Shown in pieces: positions 1 to 8,596 of a stretch of 64,000 bases of DNA. The first letter of the stretch is position 1. Each line of letters opens with the position of its first letter. Below the pieces are notes generated by a model. That model saw only the letters and a list, made by a program, of their open reading frames with translations, did not search any database and had not been told where the DNA came from. The position numbers and the translations under genes were made by a program. The DNA is from Bradyrhizobium sp. JYMT SZCCT0180 (GTDB lineage Bacteria; Pseudomonadota; Alphaproteobacteria; Rhizobiales; Xanthobacteraceae): contig NZ_JAFCLZ010000022.1 in assembly GCF_018130165.1 (NCBI RefSeq), forward strand, positions 1 to 64,000. The letters are read 5' to 3'.

Positions 1-96
1 CAGGGAGCCTCCTTCAGAATCCGTCTTACCCTTCAATGCAATAGCAGAGCCAAATCCATATGCGATTCCCCTGCCGCAAGCGGGGAGAAAGAACGA

Positions 97-462
97 TCAG
101 CTCTTCTGCTTGGCGATCACGTGGTCCTTGATCTTGTCGTAGGTCGCCTGCGGGACGATGTTCTTGTGCACCAGATCGTCCTTGCCCTTGTAGGGGCGGC
201 CCGCGATGATCTTGGCGGAATAGGCCTTGCCGATCCCCGCCAACGCCTCGAGCTGGTCGGCGGTCGCTGAATTGATGTCGAGCAACTCGGCCTTCGGGGC
301 CGGCGCCATCTTCGACTCCTGGGCCTTCGGCGCGGGAGCCATCTTGCTGTCGGATTTGGTCGCGGGCGCGGGCTGCGCGGTCTGGGCCATCGACGGGGTT
401 GCCGCCATCAGGCCGACCGTGAGCGCAGTTGCGAGAAGAGAAGCGAGCGTGAAATGACGCAT
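97..462 (-). CDS. Secreted helix-hairpin-helix protein (ComEA-like)
   Basis: 121 aa. The N-terminus is a signal peptide (hydrophobic residues 6-20, likely cleavage after SMA at about residue 26). A low-complexity Ala/Pro/Lys linker follows, with the octamer KMAPAPKA present twice (40-47 and 51-58). The C-terminal half is a helix-hairpin-helix domain of the ComEA/PsbU type: LDINSATADQLEALAGIG at 61-78. Such domains bind DNA non-specifically in ComEA, but no competence gene is adjacent, so a DNA-binding role is inference. It lies downstream of ccmG on the same strand, separated by a palindromic repeat, and is probably its own unit. Confidence 0.85.
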   Translation of the reverse strand: MRHFTLASLLATALTVGLMAATPSMAQTAQPAPATKSDSKMAPAPKAQESKMAPAPKAELLDINSATADQLEALAGIGKAYSAKIIAGRPYKGKDDLVHKNIVPQATYDKIKDHVIAKQKS

Positions 463-575
463 AGAAGTGTCCCTCCCAGGGCGGTTTAAGTAACGCCTTC
501 AAGCTAGCTTCGAATTCGTGGCGGCGCCATGGCCGGCAAATGAACGGCAGATAAAAGCCGGAAATTATTTGGCCT

Positions 576-679
576 CGTCATTCCGGGGCGAGCGAAGCGA
601 GAGCCCGGAATCCATCAGGCCGCAAGTCGCATCGACAAATGGATTCCGGGCTCGCGCCAAGGCGCGCCCCGGAATGACG
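576..679. repeat. Intergenic palindromic repeat
   Basis: The outer arms are perfect 15-nt inverted repeats (CGTCATTCCGGGGCG at 576 and its complement ending at 679). Inner arms GAGCCCGGAATCCAT and ATGGATTCCGGGCTC are nested within. This matches the style of dispersed REP-like elements found between genes in Bradyrhizobium. It fills the gap between ccmG and the helix-hairpin-helix gene. Confidence 0.75.
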
Positions 680-686
680 GCTGGAG

Positions 687-1283
687 TTAACTCCCCGCCT
701 TCAGCACCTTCTCGATCTCTGCCTTCAGCACGGTATCGACATTGGCCGGCGTGATCGGCCCGACCAGTTTGTAGACGATGGTGCCTTCGCGGCCGACCAC
801 AAAGGTCTCGGGCACGCCATAGACGCCCCATTCGATCGAGCCGCGGCCATTGCTGTCGGCGCCGACCATGCTGAAGGGGTTGCCGTAGCGGCCGAGGAAG
901 CGGCGGGCGTTGTCGGGCGAATCCTTGTAGTTGATGCCGACGATCTGCAGCCGCTTGTCCTTGGCCAGCGCGGTGAGCAGCGGCATCTCGTCATGACATG
1001 GTACGCACCAGGACGCCCAGACGTTGACGACGCTGACCTTGCCCTTGAACGCCGCCGGGTCGAGCCCGGGAATAGCGACGCCGTTGTCGACCAGGCCTGC
1101 CAGCGCCGGCAGCGCGGTTTGCGGCGCCGGGCGGCCGATCAGGGCGGATGGAATTTTGGAAGGGTCGCCGCCGTGCAGCCGCATCAGAAAAAGCCCGGCC
1201 ACCGCCATGAAGCCGATCAGTGGCAACGTCACCAGCCAGCGCCGGCTTTGCCGCGGTGCGTCAGATGCCGCGGGCCCGCTCAT
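687..1283 (-). CDS. ccmG: Cytochrome c biogenesis thiol:disulfide oxidoreductase CcmG/DsbE
   Basis: 198 aa, thioredoxin-like, membrane-anchored and periplasmic. A single N-terminal membrane anchor (about residues 16-35) precedes a TlpA/DsbE-type thioredoxin domain with the redox site WCVPC at residues 92-96. The family keeps apocytochrome c cysteines reduced before heme ligation (System I maturation). Its ATG overlaps the stop of ccmD by 4 nt, so the two are translationally coupled at the end of the leftward ccmABCDG cluster. Confidence 0.95.
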   Translation of the reverse strand: MSGPAASDAPRQSRRWLVTLPLIGFMAVAGLFLMRLHGGDPSKIPSALIGRPAPQTALPALAGLVDNGVAIPGLDPAAFKGKVSVVNVWASWCVPCHDEMPLLTALAKDKRLQIVGINYKDSPDNARRFLGRYGNPFSMVGADSNGRGSIEWGVYGVPETFVVGREGTIVYKLVGPITPANVDTVLKAEIEKVLKAGS

Positions 1284-1459
1284 CTTATGTCCGCCGCACT
1301 GCGGCCGGAGCGCCTGGTGATGCCGCTGGCCTCGAGCTCGCGCAGGCGCGCCTTCTGGCGGCGAAAATCGATGGCGATCCAGGCGATCAGGATCGCGACA
1401 ACAGCGGCGACCAGCGCGTAGGACGTCACGATGAAGGAGGCATAGGGACCGAGCGCCAT
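1280..1459 (-). CDS. ccmD: Heme exporter protein CcmD
   Basis: 59 aa from the ATG at 1459. It has one transmembrane helix (about residues 8-28, start MALGPYASFIVTSY), then a basic cytoplasmic tail with RRQKARLRELE, which is the usual CcmD layout. CcmD is a small subunit needed to release holo-CcmE from the CcmABC complex. A longer reading frame starts inside ccmC, but its N-terminal part has no CcmD character, so the internal ATG was chosen. It sits between ccmC and ccmG and overlaps the latter. Confidence 0.88.
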   Translation of the reverse strand: MALGPYASFIVTSYALVAAVVAILIAWIAIDFRRQKARLRELEASGITRRSGRSAADIR

Positions 1460-1463
1460 CGCG

Positions 1464-2195
1464 TCACGCGGCCTGTTGGCTGGCTTGCATGATCTGCAAG
1501 CTGCGCACGCGGCGGCGAAGGATCTCGTTGCGCATCGCCGCCAGATGCAGCGTGACGAACAGCAGCGAAAATCCAACCGCCATCACCAGCAACGGAATCA
1601 GGAAGGCGCGGTCGAGCGTGGAGCCGCCCATCCGCAGCACCGAGGCCGGCTGATGCAGCGTGTTCCACCAGTCGACCGAGAATTTGATGATCGGCAGATT
1701 GAGCGCGCCGACCAGTGTGAGGATCGCCGCCGCCCGCGCCGCGCGCGACGGATCGTCCACCGCGCGCCACAGCGCGATCAGGCCGAGATACATCAGGAAC
1801 AGGATCAGCACCGAGGTGAGCCGCGCATCCCATTGCCAATAGGTGCCCCACATCGGCCGGCCCCACAGCGAGCCCGTGACCAGCGCGAGAAATGTGAAGG
1901 CGGCGCCGATCGGGGCGGCGGCTTTCGCAGCGACGTCGGCAAGGGGATGCCGCCACACCAGCGTGCCCAGCGCCGCAAGGCTCATGACGCCCCACACGAA
2001 CATCGACAGCCACGCGTTGGGCACGTGGATAAACATGATCTTGACGGTGGCGCCTTGCTGGTAATCGTCGGGCGCCATCGCCGCCTGATAGAAGCCGATC
2101 ATGAGCAGGATCGCAGTCGCGCCCGCCAGCCACGGCAATATGCGCCCCGTCAGCGACAGGAATTTGGTGGGGTTGGCGAGGTCGATCAGCGTCAT
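1464..2195 (-). CDS. ccmC: Heme exporter membrane protein CcmC
   Basis: About 243 aa, polytopic inner-membrane protein with six predicted helices. It carries the Trp-rich heme-handling signature WGRPMWGTYWQWD near residues 111-123 and the flanking conserved histidines. CcmC loads heme onto the chaperone CcmE. The start at 2195 (MTLIDLANPTKF) was preferred. An ATG two codons upstream (MPMTL) is equally possible, and an upstream extension is unlikely. It lies between ccmB and ccmD on the same strand with only a few bases before ccmD. Confidence 0.93.
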   Translation of the reverse strand: MTLIDLANPTKFLSLTGRILPWLAGATAILLMIGFYQAAMAPDDYQQGATVKIMFIHVPNAWLSMFVWGVMSLAALGTLVWRHPLADVAAKAAAPIGAAFTFLALVTGSLWGRPMWGTYWQWDARLTSVLILFLMYLGLIALWRAVDDPSRAARAAAILTLVGALNLPIIKFSVDWWNTLHQPASVLRMGGSTLDRAFLIPLLVMAVGFSLLFVTLHLAAMRNEILRRRVRSLQIMQASQQAA

Positions 2196-2280
2196 GGGCA
2201 TCCTGATAATCGTCGGCGGCGGGGCAGGCAATGCGGCTTGTTCTGTTCCATCAAGTGTTGATCGGCATGCATCAGGTTAT

Positions 2281-2949
2281 CTAGTCCAGCCCGTGCCGCA
2301 GGCTGGCGGCTGCGGCAAACGGTCCGATCACGAAACTGACCAGCGAGATCGCGCACAGGATCGAAAACGGTGTTCCAAACGGCAGCGGTCCCGATATGGC
2401 GGCCTGCGACGCTGCGACGCCGAAAATCAGCACCGGGATCGACAGCGGCAGCACCAGCACCGCGAGCAGCAACCCGCCGCGATGCAGCGTTACCGCCAGC
2501 GCGGCGCCGATCATGCCGATAAAAGTCAGTGCCGGCGTTCCCACCAGCAGTGTCAGCGCCACGGCCGAGGTCGCGGTGGCGTCGAGATTGAGCATCAGCC
2601 CAAGCACGGGGGTAGCCAAGATCAGCGGCAGCCCGGCGGCGAGCCAGTGCGCCAGCGCCTTCGCAGCACAGGCCAGTTCCAGCGGCATCCGGCCCATCAC
2701 GATCAGATCGAGCGAGCCGTCCTCGTGGTCTGACGTGAACAGGCGGTCGAGCGTGAGCAGACTGGCCAGCAGCGCGCCGAGCCAGAGAATGGAGGGCCCG
2801 AGTCGCGTCAGCAGCGCCAGGTCGGGCCCGAGTGCAAACGGCATCAGCACGGTGACGGTGAGGAAGAACAGCACGCCGATCAGCGCGCCGCCACCGACAC
2901 GCAGCGCGATCCTGATATCGCGCCGAATCAGCGCGGCAAGGGCGGTCAT
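2281..2949 (-). CDS. ccmB: Heme exporter membrane protein CcmB
   Basis: 222 aa, polytopic membrane protein with about six hydrophobic helices. The family-typical stretch around LLTLDRLFTSDHEDGSLD is seen at about residues 63-80. CcmB is the membrane partner of the CcmA ATPase in the CcmABCD complex that drives release of heme-loaded CcmE. Its ATG overlaps the ccmA stop by 4 nt (ATGA arrangement). The 85-nt gap to ccmC holds nothing recognisable. Confidence 0.94.
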   Translation of the reverse strand: MTALAALIRRDIRIALRVGGGALIGVLFFLTVTVLMPFALGPDLALLTRLGPSILWLGALLASLLTLDRLFTSDHEDGSLDLIVMGRMPLELACAAKALAHWLAAGLPLILATPVLGLMLNLDATATSAVALTLLVGTPALTFIGMIGAALAVTLHRGGLLLAVLVLPLSIPVLIFGVAASQAAISGPLPFGTPFSILCAISLVSFVIGPFAAAASLRHGLD

Positions 2950-3548
2950 GCGCTCCCTCCCATCCGCAATTCGCCTGCCTCAATCCCCAACGGCGCGTGG
3001 GTGGCCGCGACGATGATGCCGCCGCGCGCGAGGTGGCCCTGCATCAGGCCGGCGAACAGATCCTGTCCCGCGGCATCGAGCGCCGAGGTCGGCTCGTCCA
3101 GCAGCCAGACCGGCCGCCGCACCGCGAGCAGCCGGCCGATCGACAACCGCCGCCGTTGGCCGGCCGACAGATACGCCGCCGGCAAATGCGTGGCGTGCGC
3201 GAGCCCCACTTTGGCGAGGCATTCATGGGGATCGCTGGCGTCCCCGCCCAGGAAATCCCGCCAGAACGACAGGTTTTCAAGCACGCTGAGCGCGGGTTTC
3301 AGTGCGTCGCGATGGCCGAGATAATGGGCCTGCTCGGGCAGCGTCAGCTCGTCCGCGCCGCCTTCCAGCGCCACCGATCCGCCTGCCGGCACCAGCAAGC
3401 CCGCGATCAGCCGCAGCAGCGACGTCTTGCCGGACCCGTTGGGACCGATGACGGCGAGCGCGTGGCTGGATGCGGCCTCGAAATCGAGCCCGGAAAACAC
3501 CGCGCGCCCACCCCGCACACAATCGATCTGACGTCCTGTGAGCCGCAT
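2946..3548 (-). CDS. ccmA: Heme exporter ATP-binding protein CcmA
   Basis: 200 aa ABC ATPase. Visible motifs are Walker A GPNGSGKT (about 35-42), signature YLSAGQRRR, Walker B VWLLDEPTSALD and a switch histidine in ATHAPL. The short length is typical of CcmA. It powers the CcmAB part of the cytochrome c maturation machinery on the cytoplasmic side. It is the first gene of the leftward ccmABCDG cluster. The 226 bp between it and acnA must carry divergent promoters, but no clear -35/-10 pair was recognised. Confidence 0.94.
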   Translation of the reverse strand: MRLTGRQIDCVRGGRAVFSGLDFEAASSHALAVIGPNGSGKTSLLRLIAGLLVPAGGSVALEGGADELTLPEQAHYLGHRDALKPALSVLENLSFWRDFLGGDASDPHECLAKVGLAHATHLPAAYLSAGQRRRLSIGRLLAVRRPVWLLDEPTSALDAAGQDLFAGLMQGHLARGGIIVAATHAPLGIEAGELRMGGSA

Positions 3549-3774
3549 CTTGCCTCGTTACGGCCCTTCAGAAAACCTTGGGGTACCGCATCAGAATTTT
3601 TGGGTCGCGCAATGCTGCAGCACGATCGTGGTTGTGGCGGCGCATCTAGAAAGATTCTATAAGCCCGGAACTTGATGCAGCACACAACCGGCGGCCGCAA
3701 GCCGGTAAGCCGACCGCGCTGACGGTGTTTAAATACCCTTTGCCGGGTATAACTGAGAATTGGGATTTCCTGAC

Positions 3775-6495
3775 ATGACCTCGCTCGACAGCTTCAAATG
3801 CCGCAAGACCCTCAAGGTCGGTGGCAAGACCTACGTGTATTACAGCCTGCCCGCCGCCGAGAAGAACGGTCTGAAGGGAATTTCCAAGCTTCCCTATTCG
3901 ATGAAGGTGCTGCTGGAAAACCTGCTTCGTTTTGAAGACGATCGTACGGTCAAGAAGGCCGACATCATCGCGGTGTCGAAATGGCTGAAGACCCGCAAGC
4001 TCGAGCATGAAATCTCGTTTCGCCCCGCACGCGTGCTGATGCAGGATTTCACCGGCGTGCCGGCGGTGGTCGATCTGGCCGCGATGCGCAACGCGATGCA
4101 GGCGCTCGGCGGCGATGCCGAAAAGATCAATCCGCTGGTGCCGGTCGATCTCGTCATCGATCACAGCGTGATCGTCAACTTCTTCGGTGACAACAAGGCG
4201 TTCGGCAAGAACGTGGTCGAGGAATACAAGCAGAACCAGGAACGCTACGAGTTCCTGAAGTGGGGCCAGAAGGCGTTCACGAATTTCTCGGTGGTGCCGC
4301 CCGGTACCGGCATCTGCCACCAGGTCAATCTCGAATACCTCGCCCAGACGGTGTGGACCCGCAAGGAGAAGATGACGGTCGGCAGGAAGACCGGCACGTT
4401 CGAAGTCGCCTATCCCGACACGCTGGTCGGCACCGATTCGCACACCACGATGGTCAACGGTCTGGCCGTGCTGGGCTGGGGCGTTGGCGGCATCGAGGCG
4501 GAAGCTGCGATGCTCGGCCAGCCGCAGTCGATGCTGCTGCCCGAAGTGATCGGCTTCAAGCTCAAGGGCCAGATGAAGGAAGGCGTCACCGCCACCGACC
4601 TGGTGCTGACCGTGACGCAGATGCTGCGCAAGCAGGGCGTGGTCGGAAAGTTCGTCGAATTCTACGGCCCCGGCCTCGATTATCTGTCGGTCGCCGACAA
4701 GGCGACGATCGGCAACATGGCGCCGGAATATGGCGCGACCTGCGGCTTCTTCCCGGTCGATGCCGCGACCATCGATTATCTGAAAACCTCGGGCCGCAAG
4801 GCGGACCGTGTGAAACTGGTCGCGGCCTACGCCAAGGCGCAGGGCCTGTTCCGCACCGCCAAATCCGCAGATCCGGTGTTCACGGAAACGCTGACGCTCG
4901 ATCTTGCCGACGTGGTGCCCTCGATGGCCGGACCGAAGCGCCCCGAAGGCCGCGTGGCGCTTCCGGCGGTGGCCAGCGGCTTCTCCGCGGCGATGACCAC
5001 CGAATACAAGAAGGCGGCGGATGCCTCGCATCGCTACGCCGTCGAGAACCGCAATTTCGATCTCGGCCATGGCGACGTCGTGATCGCCGCGATCACCTCG
5101 TGCACCAACACGTCAAATCCGAGCGTGCTGATCGGCGCGGGCCTCTTGGCCCGCAACGCCGCCGCCAAGGGCCTGAAGGCCAAGCCATGGGTCAAGACCT
5201 CGCTGGCGCCGGGCAGCCAAGTGGTCGCGGAATATCTGTCCAACTCCGGACTGCAACTCGATCTCGACAAGGTCGGCTTCAACCTGGTCGGCTTCGGCTG
5301 CACCACCTGCATCGGCAATTCCGGCCCGCTGCCGGAGGATATTTCGAAGTCGATCAACGACAATGGCATCGTCGCCGCCGCCGTGTTGTCGGGTAACCGC
5401 AACTTCGAAGGCCGCGTGTCGCCGGACGTGCAGGCGAATTATCTCGCCTCGCCGCCGCTGGTCGTCGCCTATGCGCTGGCCGGCACCGTGACCAAGGATC
5501 TTTCGGTCGAGCCGATCGGCGAAGGCAAGGACGGCAAGCCGGTGTTCCTGAAGGACATCTGGCCGACCACCAAGGAAATCAACGCCTATATGAAGAAGTT
5601 CGTCACCGCGACGATCTTCAAGAAGCGCTACGCCGACGTGTTCAAGGGCGACACCAACTGGCGCAAGATCAAGACGGTCGAGAGCGAGACCTATCGCTGG
5701 AACATGAGCTCGACCTATGTGCAGAACCCGCCCTATTTCGAAGGCATGAAGAAAGAGCCGGAACCGATCGTCGACGTGATCGATGCGCGGATTCTGGCGA
5801 TGTTCGGCGACAAGATCACCACCGACCACATCTCGCCGGCCGGTTCGATCAAGCTGACCTCTCCGGCCGGAAAATATCTGTCGGAGCATCAGGTGCGTCC
5901 GGCCGACTTCAACCAGTACGGCACGCGGCGCGGCAATCATGAGATCATGATGCGCGGTACTTTCGCGAATATCCGCATCAAGAACTTCATGCTCAAAGGC
6001 GCTGATGGAAACATTCCGGAAGGCGGATTGACAAAACATTGGCCCGACGGCGAGCAGATGTCGATCTACGACGCGGCGATGAAGTACCAGGCCGAGCAGG
6101 TGCCGCTGGTGGTGTTCGCCGGCGCCGAATACGGCAACGGCTCGTCGCGCGACTGGGCGGCGAAGGGCACCAGGCTGCTCGGGGTCCGCGCGGTGATCTG
6201 CCAAAGCTTCGAGCGCATCCATCGCTCCAACCTCGTCGGCATGGGAGTGCTGCCGCTGACCTTCGAGGACGGCCAGTCCTGGACGTCGATCGGGCTGAAG
6301 GGCGACGAGAAGGTGACGATCCGCGGCCTGCAGGGCGATTTGAAGCCGCGCCAGAAGCTGACCGCGGAAATCGTGTCCGGCGACGGTTCGCTGCAGCGCG
6401 TTTCGCTGCTCTGCCGCATCGATACGCTCGACGAGCTCGACTACTACCGCAACGGCGGTATTCTGCACTATGTGCTGCGCAAGCTTGCGGCTTGA
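3775..6495 (+). CDS. acnA: Aconitate hydratase A
   Basis: 906 aa cytosolic aconitase/IRP-type enzyme that converts citrate to isocitrate through cis-aconitate with a [4Fe-4S] cluster. The three cluster cysteines are seen as C443 in TSCTNTSNPS and C509/C512 in FGCTTCIGNSGP. The C-terminal swivel domain carries GAEYGNGSSRDWAAKGT. The start at 3775 (MTSLDSFKC) matches family members; an in-frame ATG 15 nt upstream adds MGFPD. It is monocistronic between the divergent ccm cluster and a terminator at 6609. Confidence 0.97.
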   Translation: MTSLDSFKCRKTLKVGGKTYVYYSLPAAEKNGLKGISKLPYSMKVLLENLLRFEDDRTVKKADIIAVSKWLKTRKLEHEISFRPARVLMQDFTGVPAVVDLAAMRNAMQALGGDAEKINPLVPVDLVIDHSVIVNFFGDNKAFGKNVVEEYKQNQERYEFLKWGQKAFTNFSVVPPGTGICHQVNLEYLAQTVWTRKEKMTVGRKTGTFEVAYPDTLVGTDSHTTMVNGLAVLGWGVGGIEAEAAMLGQPQSMLLPEVIGFKLKGQMKEGVTATDLVLTVTQMLRKQGVVGKFVEFYGPGLDYLSVADKATIGNMAPEYGATCGFFPVDAATIDYLKTSGRKADRVKLVAAYAKAQGLFRTAKSADPVFTETLTLDLADVVPSMAGPKRPEGRVALPAVASGFSAAMTTEYKKAADASHRYAVENRNFDLGHGDVVIAAITSCTNTSNPSVLIGAGLLARNAAAKGLKAKPWVKTSLAPGSQVVAEYLSNSGLQLDLDKVGFNLVGFGCTTCIGNSGPLPEDISKSINDNGIVAAAVLSGNRNFEGRVSPDVQANYLASPPLVVAYALAGTVTKDLSVEPIGEGKDGKPVFLKDIWPTTKEINAYMKKFVTATIFKKRYADVFKGDTNWRKIKTVESETYRWNMSSTYVQNPPYFEGMKKEPEPIVDVIDARILAMFGDKITTDHISPAGSIKLTSPAGKYLSEHQVRPADFNQYGTRRGNHEIMMRGTFANIRIKNFMLKGADGNIPEGGLTKHWPDGEQMSIYDAAMKYQAEQVPLVVFAGAEYGNGSSRDWAAKGTRLLGVRAVICQSFERIHRSNLVGMGVLPLTFEDGQSWTSIGLKGDEKVTIRGLQGDLKPRQKLTAEIVSGDGSLQRVSLLCRIDTLDELDYYRNGGILHYVLRKLAA

Positions 6496-6501
6496 GTTGT
6501 G

Positions 6502-6553
6502 TTTTGAGGCGTTTTCTTCACGCGAACGTTTATCCACTTCGCTTGAAAACGCC
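6502..6553 (-). repeat. Rhizobiales dispersed palindrome (GCGTTTTC...GAAAACGC type)
   Basis: This is a reverse-oriented copy of a palindromic repeat that recurs at 42905, 44870, 56857 and 62296. The arms are GCGTTTTC and GAAAACGC, with inner segments AAGCGAAGTGG and TTCGCGTGAAG. It begins 7 nt after the acnA stop and could act as a transcript 3' end structure. Confidence 0.8.
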
Positions 6554-6608
6554 TTGAAACGCGGATTTGTGATCGGTGCCTCACTGCTACGTGAGTAGCG
6601 ACCGGGAA

Positions 6609-6640
6609 GAAGGCGGCCTATGAAAAGGCCGCTTTCTTGC
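6609..6640 (+). terminator. Rho-independent terminator after acnA
   Basis: The stem AAGGCGGCC / GGCCGCTTT closes on loop TATGAAAA and is followed by a short T-rich stretch (TTTCTT). It lies about 115 nt downstream of the acnA stop and upstream of the DUF1223 gene. Confidence 0.65.
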
Positions 6641-6718
6641 GTCTGGGGTGCGCGCTTAGGGATAGAAAATCATGCCCCGTACAAATACGGATAGAAATCG
6701 CCAGGACCGGTTCGCAGT

Positions 6719-7480
6719 ATGACAGCGATGATGGCCAATAGTTCGATTTCGCGATGGTCGAGTGCGCTTGGCGTCTGTGCCATTGTCGCGATTATCCGTC
6801 CCGCTCATGCCGACCCGCGCGCGGTCGTCGAGCTGTTCACCTCGCAAGGCTGCTCGTCGTGCCCGCCGGCCGACGAGATCATTGGCGAGCTTGCCAAGGA
6901 CCCCAACGTGATCGCGCTCAGCATGCCGATCGAATATTGGGATTATCTGGGCTGGAAGGATACGCTGGCGGACTCGCGCTTCAGCGCGCGTCAGAAAGCC
7001 TATTCGCAAATGCGTGGCGATCGCGACGTCTACACGCCGCAGGTCATCGTCAACGGTTCGGCGAAGGTGGTCGGCAGTGATCGTGCAGGCATCGACAGCG
7101 CAATCCAGCACACCCAGAAGGCCACCGGCGTGATGTCGGTGCCGGTGACGATGACGTTGTCCGGCAAGCACATCAACGTGTCGGTGGCGGCGAGCAACGC
7201 GCCGACTTCATCGCAGGGCGAAGTCTGGATTTGCTCGGTCTCGAAGGCGGTGCCGATCTCGATCGGGCGCGGCGAAAACCGCGGCCGCCAGGTCACCTAC
7301 TACAATGTGGTGCGCAACATCCTGAAGGTCGGGGACTGGAACGGCAATTCCGGAAGCTGGACCGTTCCGCTTGAAAACATCTCCCGCGATGGCGTGGATG
7401 CCGCGGTCGTCTATGTCCAGGACGGCAATCGCGAAAAGCCAGGCCCGATGCTGGGCGCGGCCTACACGCCGCTGCGCTGA
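6719..7480 (+). CDS. DUF1223 secreted thioredoxin-like protein
   Basis: 253 aa. An N-terminal signal-like hydrophobic stretch (about residues 12-27, ending at AHA) precedes the conserved DUF1223 start VVELFTSQGCSSCPPAD. This has a CxxC pair resembling a thioredoxin or glutaredoxin active site. YWDYLGWKD and YTPQVIVNG are further family motifs, the latter like a cis-Pro loop. It is likely an exported redox-type protein whose substrate is unknown. It follows the acnA terminator and has no operon partner. Confidence 0.85.
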   Translation: MTAMMANSSISRWSSALGVCAIVAIIRPAHADPRAVVELFTSQGCSSCPPADEIIGELAKDPNVIALSMPIEYWDYLGWKDTLADSRFSARQKAYSQMRGDRDVYTPQVIVNGSAKVVGSDRAGIDSAIQHTQKATGVMSVPVTMTLSGKHINVSVAASNAPTSSQGEVWICSVSKAVPISIGRGENRGRQVTYYNVVRNILKVGDWNGNSGSWTVPLENISRDGVDAAVVYVQDGNREKPGPMLGAAYTPLR

Positions 7481-7535
7481 TTTCGAATTTTCGTGCGCCA
7501 CCCAAGCTGTCGTCGCCCGACATAGTAGTCTGCGT

Positions 7536-7563
7536 TGCGCAGACTACGTAGACTTGTCTGCGC
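7536..7563. repeat. Solo copy of CGCAGA-N-TCTGCG palindrome
   Basis: The arms GCGCAGAC and GTCTGCGC flank a TACGTAGACTT core. The same core (GCGTAGACTT) and arms are embedded inside the larger repeats at 44870 and 56857, where the arms read CGCAGAT and ATCTGCG. The paired T-to-C and A-to-G difference keeps the stem intact. Confidence 0.6.
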
Positions 7564-7996
7564 TTCGGGCGATCCAGTACGCCGGGAAGCCAGCAATACA
7601 TCTCGCCGCCGCGGCGTACTGGGTCCCCCGCTTTCGCGAAGGACGACCGCGGATTGTGTGGCGCGCTACGATGGCGCGTTCCCGAATGACGAACGCACCC
7701 CCCAAAAGAAAAAGGACCAACTCTCGTTGGCCCAGTGCGGGAGAAAGCTCCCCTGCGAACAGACCCGATCCCGACGGCCCCGGGGGGCTGGGGGCTGAGG
7801 AATCCGGAACCGAAAGGACCGGGTCAACGCAGGATTCACTTGTCGCAAGCCAGCGGGGCGGGCGATGGGCGGAAGTGGGGCAGCAATATGATTCCTCTAA
7901 CGTTCCCGTGACTCGGTATTTCCGGTGCTGCCGGACGGCCCGTCGCGGTTTTCCGCCGCAATTTCAAAGGGCCTTGCGGTGCCCGGCGGTTAGCGC

Positions 7997-8077
7997 GATC
8001 ATGTCATTGTCATGATCCCGACCCGAAGGGCCGCGTCAGCGCAAACCAGGGACCGGTTTTTCGGAATAAGATTATGC
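7997..8077. repeat. Degenerate Rhizobiales CATGATCC...ATTATGC repeat
   Basis: A perfect 7-nt inverted repeat GATCATG-N7-CATGATC (7997-8017) leads into CATGATCCCG. A later part, ACCGGTTTTTCGGAATAAGATTATGC, ends at 8077. The pattern resembles the widespread Rhizobiales repeat with CATGATCCGGAAAAGTG and CCGGTTTTCCG, here interrupted by an extra segment. It ends 22 nt before the DUF2794 start. Confidence 0.5.
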
Positions 8078-8099
8078 CCGAGACGACAGGAGGCGCTCG

Positions 8100-8471
8100 A
8101 TGAGTTCGATGTCGGAGGACACTGATCCGAGCGGGAGTCGCGCGGTGGCGCGCACCGCCACTGCAAGTCCGCTTCCGAATAGCGTTACGTTCAATCGCCT
8201 GGAGCTCAATCGCATCCTCAATCTGTACGGCCGCATGGTCGCCGATGGCGAGTGGCGCGATTATGCCATCGACTTCCTGAAGGACCGCGCGGTGTTCTCG
8301 GTGTTCCGCCGCGCCTCCGAAGTCCCGATCTATCGCATCGAGAAGGATCCGCGGCTGGCGCGCAAGCAGGGCATGTACAGCGTGATCTCAGCGACCGGGC
8401 TGATCCTGCGCCGCGGCCATGAGCTTGAGCGCGTACTACTGGTGATCGATCGCAAGCTGGCGGTTGTGTAG
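8100..8471 (+). CDS. DUF2794 protein
   Basis: 123 aa. A polar, probably disordered N-terminus (about 25 residues) precedes a conserved block beginning VTFNRLELNRILNLYGRMV and continuing DYAIDFLKDRAVFSVFRR. This is the signature of the alphaproteobacterial DUF2794 family, which has no assigned function. No membrane segment or signal is present. A good ribosome-binding site (AGGAGG) lies 8 nt before the ATG. It is flanked on both sides by palindromic repeats, so it is a single-gene unit. Confidence 0.85.
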   Translation: MSSMSEDTDPSGSRAVARTATASPLPNSVTFNRLELNRILNLYGRMVADGEWRDYAIDFLKDRAVFSVFRRASEVPIYRIEKDPRLARKQGMYSVISATGLILRRGHELERVLLVIDRKLAVV

Positions 8472-8480
8472 CGCGGTCCT

Positions 8481-8596
8481 GTAGCCCGGATGAAGCGAAG
8501 CGAAATCCGGGGGGCCGCAGTCGCTTCTATTCCCGGATTGCGCGGAGCTTATCATCGGGCGCCATTCGCGCGACCCGTTGGCTCCATCCGGGCTAC
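8481..8596. repeat. Palindromic repeat with GTAGCCCGGATG arms
   Basis: GTAGCCCGGATG at 8481 and its exact complement CATCCGGGCTAC ending at 8596 bracket an inner AAATCCGGG / CCCGGATT pair. This is the common 'GTAGCCCGGATGAAGCGAAGCG' type proteobacterial intergenic repeat. It sits between the convergent DUF2794 and acetyltransferase genes and overlaps the latter's 3' end. Confidence 0.7.

Larger units (their letters stand above)
7481..8099. other. Gene-poor intergenic region with repeat remnants
   Basis: This 619-bp stretch has no convincing gene. It holds the small palindrome at 7536-7563, then a degenerate copy (7565-7665) of the repeat type with GATCCAGTA and GTACTGG seen intact at 14956. 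Next comes a mixed-composition section with a GACCAA/TTGG hairpin near 7717, and then a degenerate Rhizobiales repeat at 7997-8077. Open frames here run through repeats and have no codon-usage support. Confidence 0.6.

Noticed and set aside
518..754. Small plus-strand frame in the ccmG intergenic repeat
   Set aside because: It consists of the translated palindromic repeat (SFRGERSESPESI) and has no independent support.
3646..6537. Two 474-aa minus-strand frames opposite acnA
   Set aside because: Shadows of aconitase; sequence is rich in His/Arg/Leu with no family resemblance.
7371..8015. Plus-strand frame of 214 aa running from the DUF1223 gene into the 7.5-8.0 kb gap
   Set aside because: It overlaps the DUF1223 3' end in another frame and then reads through repeats; no codon-usage or family support.
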